From assembly GCF_005233875.1 (NCBI RefSeq), contig NZ_SZPZ01000004.1:806001-870000 (forward strand): a DNA stretch of 64,000 bases, given 5' to 3'. Below, in pieces: positions 40,866 to 48,607 of this stretch. Under the pieces are notes generated by a model, which was not told the origin of the DNA, made no database searches, and saw only the letters and a list, made by a program, of their open reading frames with translations. Each line of letters opens with the position of its first letter. The first letter of the stretch is position 1. The position numbers and the translations under genes are program-made. This DNA comes from Kribbella jiaozuonensis (GTDB taxonomy: Bacteria > Actinomycetota > Actinomycetes > Propionibacteriales > Kribbellaceae).

Positions 40866-41527
40866 GCGAAACCGCAGCGGCGCCGATCCGCGTACTCGTC
40901 GTGGACGACGACGCGCTGGTCCGGGCCAGCCTGGAGATGATGCTCGACGGGACGAACGGGATCTCGGTGGTTGGTCAGGCCGCCGATGGCGACGAAGTAC
41001 CGGCCGCGGTCGACGCACACTTCCCCGACATCGTGCTGATGGACCTGCGGATGCCCCGGGTCGACGGCATCGTCGCGACCCGGCGGTTGCGGGCGCGGAC
41101 GAATCCGCCCGAGGTCGTCGTACTCACCACGTTCGACACCGACGAGAACGTGCTGCACGCGCTGCGCGCCGGGGCGAGCGGGTTCCTGCTGAAGGACACC
41201 CCGCCGGCCCAGATCGTCGAGGCAGTACGGCGGGTCGCGGCCGGTGACCCGATCTTGTCGCCGGCGATCACCCGCCGCCTGATGGACCGTGCCGCGACGC
41301 AGGCCGACGCCCACACGATCGCGCAGGACAAGCTGCAGCGGCTGTCTCCCCGTGAGTACGACGTGATGCTCGCGGTCGCGCAGGGTAAGGCGAACGCGCA
41401 GATCGGCGCCGAGCTGTTCATGAGCCTGGCGACGGTCAAGGCGCACATCTCCCACATCCTCACCAAGCTGGAGCTGGGGAACCGTACCCAGATCGCCCTC
41501 CTCGCCCATGACGCCGGGCTCGCATAA
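40862..41527 (+). CDS. NarL/LuxR-type response regulator 1
   Basis: A 221-residue regulator. The receiver domain has the acidic pair in VDDDALV, phospho-acceptor Asp61 (IVLMDLRMP), a Thr in VVLTTFD and Lys in FLLKDTPP. A LuxR-type helix-turn-helix follows (SPREYDVMLAVAQGKANAQIGAELFMSLATVKAHISHIL, quoted in part). I start it at the ATG 40862, coupled to the kinase stop, and reject a GTG nine bases earlier. It is the natural partner of the kinase at 39723. The HTH has an Ala/Gln set (NAQIGAEL) slightly unlike the usual NKEIAE. Confidence 0.92.
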   Translation: MSETAAAPIRVLVVDDDALVRASLEMMLDGTNGISVVGQAADGDEVPAAVDAHFPDIVLMDLRMPRVDGIVATRRLRARTNPPEVVVLTTFDTDENVLHALRAGASGFLLKDTPPAQIVEAVRRVAAGDPILSPAITRRLMDRAATQADAHTIAQDKLQRLSPREYDVMLAVAQGKANAQIGAELFMSLATVKAHISHILTKLELGNRTQIALLAHDAGLA

Positions 41528-41537
41528 GCTCCAGCGC

Positions 41538-42203
41538 ATGATCAGGGTGTTGCTGGCGGACGATCAGGCGTTGGTGCGGGCCGGGTTCCGGTCGTTGCTG
41601 AACGCCGAGGACGACATCACGGTGGTCGGTGAGGTTGCCGACGGCTCAGAGGCAGTCGCTGTCGCGCGCGCCGAGAAGCCCGATGTGGTGTTGATGGACA
41701 TCCGGATGCCCGGTACGGACGGGCTCGAGGCGACGCGGCAGATCGGCGCGGACCCGGAGCTGGCCGACGTACATGTGGTGATCCTGACGACGTTCGACCT
41801 GGACGAGTACGTGTTCGAGGCGCTGCGGGTCGGGGCGAGCGGGTTCCTGGTGAAGGACACCGAGCCGGTCGAGCTGCTGCAAGCAGTGCGGGTGGTCGCT
41901 CGCGGCGACGCGCTGCTCTCCCCCGGCGTCACACGGCGGCTGGTGGCCGAGTTCGCGTCCCGCAGCCGGCAACCACATGCGAGCAAGGAACTCGACGTAC
42001 TCACCGAACGGGAGAAGGAGATCGTCGCGCTCGTCGGCGAAGGGTTGTCGAACGATGAGATCGCGGAGCGGCTGGTTCTGAGTCCGGCGACCGCGAAGAC
42101 GCATGTCAGCCGCGCGATGATCAAGCTCGGCGTCCGCGACCGGGCGCAGCTGGTTGTCGTCGCGTACCAGACCGGGTTGGTGCGTCCCGGCTGGCTGGGT
42201 TGA
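41538..42203 (+). CDS. NarL/LuxR-type response regulator 2
   Basis: A 221-residue regulator with receiver (ADDQALVRAGF, Asp54 in VVLMDIRMP, Lys in FLVKDTEP) and LuxR helix-turn-helix (LTEREKEIVALVGEGLSNDEIAERL). It starts 10 nt after the first regulator gene. The two regulators share the same layout but differ at many positions, so they are probably not a recent duplication. One kinase next to two regulators suggests cross-talk, or that the orphan kinase at 35963 is the partner of this one. This is an inference. Confidence 0.92.
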   Translation: MIRVLLADDQALVRAGFRSLLNAEDDITVVGEVADGSEAVAVARAEKPDVVLMDIRMPGTDGLEATRQIGADPELADVHVVILTTFDLDEYVFEALRVGASGFLVKDTEPVELLQAVRVVARGDALLSPGVTRRLVAEFASRSRQPHASKELDVLTEREKEIVALVGEGLSNDEIAERLVLSPATAKTHVSRAMIKLGVRDRAQLVVVAYQTGLVRPGWLG

Positions 42204-42236
42204 CCTTCCAGCTACTCGAAGCCCGATGCTGCTCGG

Positions 42237-42662
42237 ATGATGCACCTCGAGGAGATCACGGCCGCTGTCTCGCTGGGTCAGGCCGGAGATCGTGAAGCAG
42301 CCCGTGCTCAGCTGACGGCTCTGTGGGACGCGGTTGACGACCGGCAGACGCGGTGTGCGATCGCGCACTATCTGGCGGATGTACAGGACGAAACCTCAGA
42401 TGAGTTGACCTGGGATCTCCGTGCGTTGGAAGTCGTCGAGGACACCGCCTGGCTCCCGTCCCTCCACCTGAACCTCGCCGACGACTACCGCCGGCTGGCA
42501 CATCCGCTCCAGGCGGAGGAGCACCTGCAGTTGGCGCGCGAGCACCTTCATCTGCTGCCCGCTGACGGCTACGGCGAAGTGATCCGGTCCGCCGTCGACC
42601 ACGTCACCGAAGCACTCGCCACCGGAAACACCGACCGCCTTTCCTCGAACCCCAGCACCTGA
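42237..42662 (+). CDS. Small helical TPR-like protein
   Basis: A 141-residue, acidic, all-helical protein with TPR-like pairs (GDREAARAQLTALWDAV; LPSLHLNLADDYRRLAHPLQAEEHLQLAREHL, quoted in part). It has no enzyme motif. Proteins of this type are often single in actinobacterial genomes and of unknown use; this one resembles the 3401 protein in style. The start may be either of two adjacent ATG codons (42237 or 42240). It lies 33 nt after the second response regulator and may be part of that operon. An 18-bp inverted repeat begins 6 bp after its stop. Confidence 0.65.
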   Translation: MMHLEEITAAVSLGQAGDREAARAQLTALWDAVDDRQTRCAIAHYLADVQDETSDELTWDLRALEVVEDTAWLPSLHLNLADDYRRLAHPLQAEEHLQLAREHLHLLPADGYGEVIRSAVDHVTEALATGNTDRLSSNPST

Positions 42663-42667
42663 GTGGA

Positions 42668-42762
42668 GCTAACGACAGGAGGTACGGCTCGATTATTGGT
42701 CGTCCCATGCCTGAGCACAGCCTCAGAACGGGCTCGTCGGACACGTACCTCCTGTCGTTAGC
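42668..42762. repeat. 95-bp element with perfect 18-bp inverted ends
   Basis: GCTAACGACAGGAGGTAC (42668-42685) is repeated as its exact complement at 42745-42762, with a 59-nt spacer. A second small stem CTGAG-N6-CTCAG lies inside the spacer (42711-42726). The left arm contains AGGAGGT and the right arm its complement. The element lies between the small helical gene and the ABC exporter. It could be a structured leader, a terminator or a tiny mobile relic; no target-site duplication is obvious. Confidence 0.85.
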
Positions 42763-42841
42763 GCACTACTCCGCCGGGGGTAGGCACGGTCACTCCCCCG
42801 AGGCGACGCGGCGGTCCGGGCGTGAACGGCACGCTCTAGGT

Positions 42842-43738
42842 ATGGATGCGCTAGTTGAGGTCAGTGGACTGACGAAGAGGTACGGCGACACCCTCGCGGT
42901 CGATGGTGTCGATCTGACAGTGCTGCCGGGCGAGGTCTACGGGTTCCTCGGGCCGAACGGCGCAGGCAAGACAACCACGCTCCGGATCCTCACCGGGCTG
43001 ATCGCGCCGACGAGCGGCAGCGTTCGCGTGCTCGGCGGGAAGCCGGGGCAGTCCGACGTACTGGGGCGGACCGGGTCGATGATCGAGTCGCCGGCGTTCT
43101 ATCCGTACCTGTCGGGGTTGGACAATCTGCGGCTGCTGGCCGAGTACGCCGGGGTGGCGCGGCAGCGGATCGACGAAGTACTCGAGCTCGTCGACCTGGC
43201 CGATCGCGCCAAGGACCGGTTCTCGACGTACTCCCTGGGGATGAAGCAGCGGCTCGGGGTCGCGGCCGCGCTGTTGAAGGATCCGGAGCTGGTGATCCTC
43301 GACGAGCCGACCAACGGGCTGGACCCGGCCGGGATGCGCGACATGCGCCGGCTGATCCGCGAGCTCGGCACCGGCGGCCGGACCGTGCTGCTGTCGAGCC
43401 ATCTGCTCGGCGAGGTACAGCAGATCTGCGACCGGGTCGGGATCATCAACTCGGGCCGGATGGTTGCCGAGCACAACGTCGACGAACTGCGCGGCGAACA
43501 GGAGCTGGTCGTCCGCGCCGACCCGAAGGACCAGGCGCAGACGATCCTGGCCCGCTTCGGCAGTGTGCACCAGTACGACGACACGCTGCGGGTCGCCGTC
43601 GATCCCGCGCGAGCTGCGGAGGTCAACAGCGTGCTGGTCGGCGCCGGCATCGCCGTCTCCGAACTGCACATGACCGAACGAGCGCTCGAGGACATCTTCT
43701 TCGAGCTCACCACGGAGGAGAAAGCCGATGTTGGGTAG
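42842..43738 (+). CDS. ABC transporter ATP-binding protein (BcrA/drug-efflux type)
   Basis: A 298-residue ATPase: Walker A GPNGAGKTT (~40-48), Q-loop near GSMIESPAFYPYLSG, signature YSLGMKQRLG, Walker B LVILDEP, H-loop SSHLLGE. The C-terminal ~80 residues are a non-catalytic extension. This is the BcrA/CcmA style of exporters, often for antibiotics or lipids. The ATG at 42842 follows TAGGT; an in-frame extension to 42707 crosses the inverted repeat and is rejected. It is followed by its membrane partner, which overlaps its 3' end. Confidence 0.93.
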   Translation: MDALVEVSGLTKRYGDTLAVDGVDLTVLPGEVYGFLGPNGAGKTTTLRILTGLIAPTSGSVRVLGGKPGQSDVLGRTGSMIESPAFYPYLSGLDNLRLLAEYAGVARQRIDEVLELVDLADRAKDRFSTYSLGMKQRLGVAAALLKDPELVILDEPTNGLDPAGMRDMRRLIRELGTGGRTVLLSSHLLGEVQQICDRVGIINSGRMVAEHNVDELRGEQELVVRADPKDQAQTILARFGSVHQYDDTLRVAVDPARAAEVNSVLVGAGIAVSELHMTERALEDIFFELTTEEKADVG

Positions 43739-44573
43739 CTACCGCGCGGAGATCCTCAAACTCCGCAAACGATCCGCGGTCTGGGTGCTGTTCGGCGCAG
43801 GCCTGGTCCTGAGCCTGATCTTCGGCTACCTCCTGCCGTACCTCGCCTACACGACCGGCGACGACACCCCGTCAACCGACGGAATCCCCCGCGCGGAGGT
43901 CCTCCGCGGCATGCTCCCCGAACGCGTCATCGACAACACCATCGGCGGCTACCCGATCTTCGCCGGCGCACTGGCACTGGTCCTCGGCGCAATCGTGATC
44001 GGTGGCGAGTACACGTGGGGAACGCTGAAGACCGTCCTCACCCAACGCCCCGGCCGCGGCACAATCCTGGGCGTGCAGTTCCTAGCCCTGGCCACGATGA
44101 TCGCCCTCTGGGTCGTCGGCATCTTCATCGCCTGCAGCCTGTGCAGCATCGGCATCGCTGCGGCTGAAAGCGGCGCCATGACCTGGCCAAGCATCGGCAC
44201 CTTACTGCAAGGCCTAGCCGGCGGCTGGCTCGTCCTGATGACCTGGTGCCTAGCCGGCGCCGTCCTAGCCGTTGCCTTCCGCAACGTAGCCCTCCCCATC
44301 GGCCTAGGCGTCGTCTGGATCCTAGGCATCGAAACCCTCCTAGCCGGCGTAGTAAGCAGCCTCCTCCCAGGCTTGGACTGGCTAACCAACACCCTCCCCG
44401 GCACCAACGCCGGCTCGCTAGTCTTCGCCGTCACCGGCATGTCAACCACAGACGCCCCACCCGGCGTCCGCGACGCAGTAGGCGGCAGCCGAGCCCTACT
44501 AACCCTCTTCGCATACTGCGCCCTGTTCGCCGCCCTGTCCCTCTGGACCACCCGCCGCCGCGACATCACGTGA
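43728..44573 (+). CDS. ABC-2 type membrane permease
   Basis: A 281-residue protein with six predicted helices: an N-terminal helix after EILKLRKRSAVWVL, then a loop, then AGALALVLGAIVIGGEYTWGTLK and further helices to the end (quoted in part). It pairs with the upstream ATPase as an exporter. Codon use is odd: the second half carries about a dozen CTA leucine codons and one TTA (44202-44204), while neighbours use CTG or CTC. This may mark acquisition from another source or tRNA-limited expression. GGAGGAG lies before the ATG. Confidence 0.88.
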   Translation: MLGSYRAEILKLRKRSAVWVLFGAGLVLSLIFGYLLPYLAYTTGDDTPSTDGIPRAEVLRGMLPERVIDNTIGGYPIFAGALALVLGAIVIGGEYTWGTLKTVLTQRPGRGTILGVQFLALATMIALWVVGIFIACSLCSIGIAAAESGAMTWPSIGTLLQGLAGGWLVLMTWCLAGAVLAVAFRNVALPIGLGVVWILGIETLLAGVVSSLLPGLDWLTNTLPGTNAGSLVFAVTGMSTTDAPPGVRDAVGGSRALLTLFAYCALFAALSLWTTRRRDIT

Positions 44574-44741
44574 TCCCCCGCGATGGTCGCGTCAGCGAAC
44601 AACTGATCTGCAGCTCCGACCAGTCTTGACTCGGACAAACTGGGATACGAGCCAAGGCAAGGTCTGTTCGCACCGCGACACCATTCGTGCTTGGACAGTT
44701 AACGAAATGTGGGCTCAGCGACCCGCCGCTATCGTGCAACT

Positions 44742-45695
44742 ATGAATTCAAGGACTCTGTTCAGCGAGGTTAACGAGAGGACATCACGCAGATTGCGGGT
44801 TGCCCGGCAGGCGTTCACCTCGGCGGAGGCCCTTGCGGCGGCTGGCATGACTGACGCGGATCGGGTGTCAGCGATCGTCGGATTCGACTTCGCGGCCGAG
44901 ACGGTGATCCGTGCCGTTCTGTTCGACGCAGCACGTTATCTCGATGCGAAGGTCGACCCGAAGGTTCAGGGATTCCGCCCGATGCTTGAGGCCGCTGCAG
45001 AGGCGTTTCGGAGCGATAGTTTGGCGACCGACGTCCCCGGCAGACCCGGCCTAGAGCATGTCCGCAACATCCGCAATGCCGCACAGCACGAGGCACGAAT
45101 CCCAACACTTGTCGAGGTGCACGAGTCTCGGATCTACACCAAAGACGCTGCCACCGAGGCCGTTCGCCTTGCGTGGGGGGTTGACTTCCTCGCCGCTGAC
45201 ATCCAGGCGGTTCGATCAGCCATCGTGCGGGGATACCTGAACAGTGCAGTGGCTTCGGAGGACGCCGGCGACCTCGCTGGCGCTATGGGCTGGCTCCATG
45301 CAGCGTTCGAGCATGGGCTGACGCACGGTGGGGAGAACCTTGTCGGTCCACCTATCAAGGCCGACGTGCTCGCACTTGCGGAGCCCGGTCGAGTTGACGC
45401 AAGGGGCATCCTGGCGGACCTTCAAACATCGTTCCGCAGGCTGCAGGTATTGGGACGGCTGACCGCTTTTGGAATCAACGTACCGACATACCTCCATTGG
45501 CAACGCATCTTCGCTGGGGCTCCCCCACTCAACTTCAACGGCGAGCTCAGTCGTTACGACGGCGAAAGGGACTGGCCCAAGCAGGAGGTCGACCGGGCAA
45601 TGGCATATGTGATCGATGCAGTGCTGAGGATGGAGCAAGTTGTAGACGACGTAGATCCAGGCGGCTTCCGCCACGGCGGCTTCGACAAGCTATGA
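44742..45695 (+). CDS. HEPN-like protein of lower GC, candidate accessory/defence gene
   Basis: A 317-residue, mostly helical protein. Residues ~40-120 look like a HEPN domain: a helical pair (SAIVGFDFAAETVIRAVL) and the motif RNAAQH (Arg111 to His116), matching the R-X4-6-H signature of HEPN RNases. The C-terminal two thirds are helical and not recognised. The gene has lower GC and less biased third positions than its neighbours, and is flanked by AT-rich DNA upstream and repeats downstream. HEPN proteins often act as RNases in toxin-antitoxin or phage defence; here no antitoxin or nucleotidyltransferase partner is visible. Start: ATG 44742, soon after TATCGT. Confidence 0.6.
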   Translation: MNSRTLFSEVNERTSRRLRVARQAFTSAEALAAAGMTDADRVSAIVGFDFAAETVIRAVLFDAARYLDAKVDPKVQGFRPMLEAAAEAFRSDSLATDVPGRPGLEHVRNIRNAAQHEARIPTLVEVHESRIYTKDAATEAVRLAWGVDFLAADIQAVRSAIVRGYLNSAVASEDAGDLAGAMGWLHAAFEHGLTHGGENLVGPPIKADVLALAEPGRVDARGILADLQTSFRRLQVLGRLTAFGINVPTYLHWQRIFAGAPPLNFNGELSRYDGERDWPKQEVDRAMAYVIDAVLRMEQVVDDVDPGGFRHGGFDKL

Positions 45696-45776
45696 GTACC
45701 CGGGTAGCTGTTCGACTGGCGCTAGCGGACGGACAGGATGCCCCGCCGGGAGCGGTTGCCGGGGAGCGGTTCGCGC

Positions 45777-46050
45777 GCCGCCGGAGGCGGCCAACAAAAC
45801 AGCCGCCGCGAAGCGGTGTCCTTTGGCCGTCCGCCGGACAGGCAGTTGCTACGCCGGATGCGCTGCCCGCGGGAACAGCTGCAGGCCGCCGGAGGCGGCC
45901 AACAGGACAGCCGCCGCGAAGCGGTGACCGCTCCGCGCAGCACACCCCCGCAAGCAGCTGCCGCGGCCGATGCAGTTGAGCGAGAAACAGCCCGCACGCC
46001 GCCGAAGGCGGCCAAGAGAACAGTCGCCGCGGAGCGGTGTCCTTTGGCCG
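45777..46050. repeat. Hairpin-rich dispersed repeats, three copies
   Basis: Three related segments (45777-45829, 45885-45927, 45998-46050), spaced 108 and 113 bp, share the pattern GCCGCCGGAGGCGGCCAA then CAGCCGCCGCGAAGCGGTG, and two of them end TCCTTTGGCCG. Each can fold as two adjacent stems (GCCGCC/GGCGGC and CCGC/GCGG). They fill most of the 377-bp gap between the convergent HEPN-like gene and the GH125 gene and probably act as terminators for both. Nothing coding is seen in the rest of 45696-46072. Confidence 0.88.
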
Positions 46051-46072
46051 GTGTCCTTTCGGTGTGCTCGGG

Positions 46073-47344
46073 CTAGCTCTTGATGCCGGCGTGGACTAGG
46101 GCTAGTTCGCAGAACATGGCGTTGGCCCAGGAGAACCAGTCGCGGGTGTATTGGGTGGGGTCGTCTACGTTGAAGCCTTCGTGCATCTGGCCGGTGCCGC
46201 CCGTCGTGTCGCGGAGGAGTTCCAACAACTGCTGGCGTTCCTGAGAGGACGTGCTCGAGATGCCCTGCACAGCGAGGGCGATGTGCCAGATGTATCGCGG
46301 CGGAGTATGCGGGCTCCCGATCCCCGCCGCAGCAGTCCCGCTGTAGTAGTAAGGGTTCTCCGGGCTCAGCAACAGCCGACGAGTAGCCAGGTACGTCGGA
46401 TCGTCCGCCGCTGCATACCCAGTCAGCGGGATCGACAACAAGCTAGGCATGTTCGCGTCGTCCATCAGCAACGTCTCCCCCAGTCCGTCGACCTCATAGG
46501 CGTACACCTGGCCGTGCTCCGGGTGCTCGACAACCGCGTAGGAAGAAATCCCCTCGTCGATATCCGCCTTCAGCGCCTTCGCGCGATCAGCCAACTCCGG
46601 GTCCCGCAGTACCTCGGTAGCGATCTCCTGCAGATACCCGAGCACCACCGACGCGAACATGTTCCCCGGCACGTTGAAGCCCAGCTCGGTAGCGTCGTCG
46701 CTCGGCCGGAACGCGCTCCACGACATCCCGGTCGGCTGCGTCAACCGACCACGCCCTTCGCGCACCAGCGTGTCCGAGGGCCGGTCGTCAAGACGCTGGA
46801 ACCGGTACGGCGACCGAGCCTCGTGGTCCTGCTCCACCGTCCACAGCTCGACGATCGCCTCCGCCGCCGCACGGAACCGCTCGTCGATCACGTCCGCGCG
46901 ACCGGTGATCCGCCACAGCCGGTACGCCAACTCCAGCGGGAAGCACAGCGAGTCGATCTCGTACTTGCGTTCCCACACCCACGGCGACATCTCGGTCTCG
47001 TCGGTGACATGCCCGGCCCCGTTGGCCGATTTGTTGAAGGCGTTCGCGTACGGATCCAGTACGACGTACTCCAACTGCCGGTGCAGCACCCCGATCAGCG
47101 TGTCCTGCAGACCCGGATCGTCCTTGCACAGCAGCAGGTACGGGCGCATCTGGGCCGCGGAGTCGCGCAGCCACATCGCCGGGATGTCGCCGGTGAGCAC
47201 GAACGTCGTCCCGTCCGGCAACTGCTCGGCGACCGCGGGCAGGTTCCCGGCCATCGAGCGCCGGAACATCTCCGCGATCACCTCGTCGCCGGTCGCCTGC
47301 TGAACAGCCGCAACGGCTCGGGCGAGGACCTCGGGGTCGATCAT
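46073..47344 (-). CDS. GH125 family exo-alpha-1,6-mannosidase
   Basis: A 423-residue glycosidase with GH125 features: FVLTGDIPAMWLRDSAAQMRPYL near 55-75 (GDIPAMWLRDS), NAFNKSANGAGH, SPWVWERKYEIDSLCFPLELAYRLW, RLTQPTGMSWSAFRPSDD, and MHEGFNVDDPTQYTRDWFSWANA near the end (quoted in part). GH125 enzymes cut alpha-1,6-linked mannose with inversion of configuration. No signal peptide is seen, so it likely works on imported oligosaccharide. Start: ATG 47344 with AAAGGTGAT upstream; a GTG at 47356 overlaps the ROK stop. It is last in the GH36-ROK-GH125 operon. Confidence 0.9.
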   Translation of the reverse strand: MIDPEVLARAVAAVQQATGDEVIAEMFRRSMAGNLPAVAEQLPDGTTFVLTGDIPAMWLRDSAAQMRPYLLLCKDDPGLQDTLIGVLHRQLEYVVLDPYANAFNKSANGAGHVTDETEMSPWVWERKYEIDSLCFPLELAYRLWRITGRADVIDERFRAAAEAIVELWTVEQDHEARSPYRFQRLDDRPSDTLVREGRGRLTQPTGMSWSAFRPSDDATELGFNVPGNMFASVVLGYLQEIATEVLRDPELADRAKALKADIDEGISSYAVVEHPEHGQVYAYEVDGLGETLLMDDANMPSLLSIPLTGYAAADDPTYLATRRLLLSPENPYYYSGTAAAGIGSPHTPPRYIWHIALAVQGISSTSSQERQQLLELLRDTTGGTGQMHEGFNVDDPTQYTRDWFSWANAMFCELALVHAGIKS

Positions 47345-47352
47345 CAACACAA

Positions 47353-48594
47353 TCACCTTTCAGCGACAACCGCAGTGCTCTGCAACAACAAGGAAGGGTT
47401 TGGCGAGAACGTCTGGTCGAGGACCAGGCTGGCGGCGCCGATCGCGCCGACGTCTTGGCCGAGCGCCGTACCGGCGACCTCGAACGGATGGACAGCACGC
47501 ACCAGGAAGCGATCGTCCAGCGCATCGCGTACTGCGTCACCGAGCACCGGCGCGAGCTGCTCCCAGTGCGGGCCGCCGAAGACGACCCGCTCCAGGTCGA
47601 GCAGGTTCGCGACGTCCTCGACGACCTTGGCGATGCGCCAGGCGAGAGCGACGATGATCTCCCGAGCAGCCCCAGGACCGTCCGCAGCCGACGCACACAG
47701 CTGGGCGAACGCCGCGTCCACCGCCGGCCGATCCTCAATATCGATGCCTTGGGCAAGTACTCCGGCCGCGACCGCCTGCTGCACCAGGTACCGCGGCTGA
47801 CTGGTCTCGCCCACGCAGCCACGCCGCCCGCAGTAGCAGACCGGTCCGTCCGGATCCACGATCACATGACCGATCTCGCCGACATTGCTGGACGAACCGC
47901 GGACGATCTCATCACCGATCACCAGCCCCGCACCGACGCCCGTACCGAGATAGAAGAACAGGAAACTGCCGCCCTGCCCGGCCCATTTCTCGGCGGACGC
48001 GGCCGCGGTCACGTCCTTGTCCAGGACGATCGGCAGACCGGTCCGCTCCCGTAGCTCGTCGCGGAGCGGGACCAGGTGCCAGGCCGACAGGTTCGGCGGG
48101 TCAACGACCACGCCGCGCTCGACATCGATCGGCCCTGGCGCAGCGATGCCCACGCCGGTGACGCGGTCGCGCGGTGCGCCGGACGCGGCGATCACTTCCT
48201 CGATCGTCTTCGCGATGCCGTCGATGAGTACGTCGGGATCGTCGGCGTACTGGTCGACCGGCCGCCGCGCGACCACCTCGCCGGTGAGATCGAGGAGTAC
48301 GACGGTGACCACAGACGGGTCGAGATGTACGCCGACGGCGTACTGGCCGGTGGGCTCGAGCTCGAGCAACGTCCGCGGCTTGCCCAGACCCACGCCGCGC
48401 AGCCGGCCCGCCTCACGCACAAGTCCGGCATCAAGCAGACGGCGGGCGATGTTGGAGATGGCCTGGCCGGACAGCCCGGTGGCTTCGGCCAGCTCGACGC
48501 GGCTGAGTTGCTCGCTGCGGCGGATCGCGTCGAGTACGACGGCATCGTTGAAGCCGCCGACCCGATCGAGATTCGTGCCCCGCCGTACGCTCAC
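47353..48594 (-). CDS. ROK family transcriptional repressor
   Basis: A 413-residue ROK regulator. The winged helix is SRVELAEATGLSGQAISNIARRLLDAGLV (quoted in part); the sugar domain has GVHLDPS, the loop LGTGVGAGLV and the zinc motif CYCGRRGCVGE. It likely represses the operon in which it is embedded until a hexose or mannoside binds. It starts at GTG 48594, 13 bp after the GH36 stop. An in-frame extension to 48669 overlaps that gene and is rejected. It differs in detail from the ROK at 18894, so the two likely answer different sugars. Confidence 0.9.
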   Translation of the reverse strand: MSVRRGTNLDRVGGFNDAVVLDAIRRSEQLSRVELAEATGLSGQAISNIARRLLDAGLVREAGRLRGVGLGKPRTLLELEPTGQYAVGVHLDPSVVTVVLLDLTGEVVARRPVDQYADDPDVLIDGIAKTIEEVIAASGAPRDRVTGVGIAAPGPIDVERGVVVDPPNLSAWHLVPLRDELRERTGLPIVLDKDVTAAASAEKWAGQGGSFLFFYLGTGVGAGLVIGDEIVRGSSSNVGEIGHVIVDPDGPVCYCGRRGCVGETSQPRYLVQQAVAAGVLAQGIDIEDRPAVDAAFAQLCASAADGPGAAREIIVALAWRIAKVVEDVANLLDLERVVFGGPHWEQLAPVLGDAVRDALDDRFLVRAVHPFEVAGTALGQDVGAIGAASLVLDQTFSPNPSLLLQSTAVVAER

Positions 48595-48607
48595 AAAGGC
48601 CCCCAGG

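Noticed and set aside
42668..42762. Intact insertion sequence or MITE
   Set aside because: Inverted ends are perfect but there is no transposase and no visible target duplication, so a mobile origin stays only one option.
42707..42841. 45-residue N-terminal extension of the ABC ATPase
   Set aside because: It would be encoded by the inverted-repeat element and has no ribosome site; ATPase homology starts at 42842.
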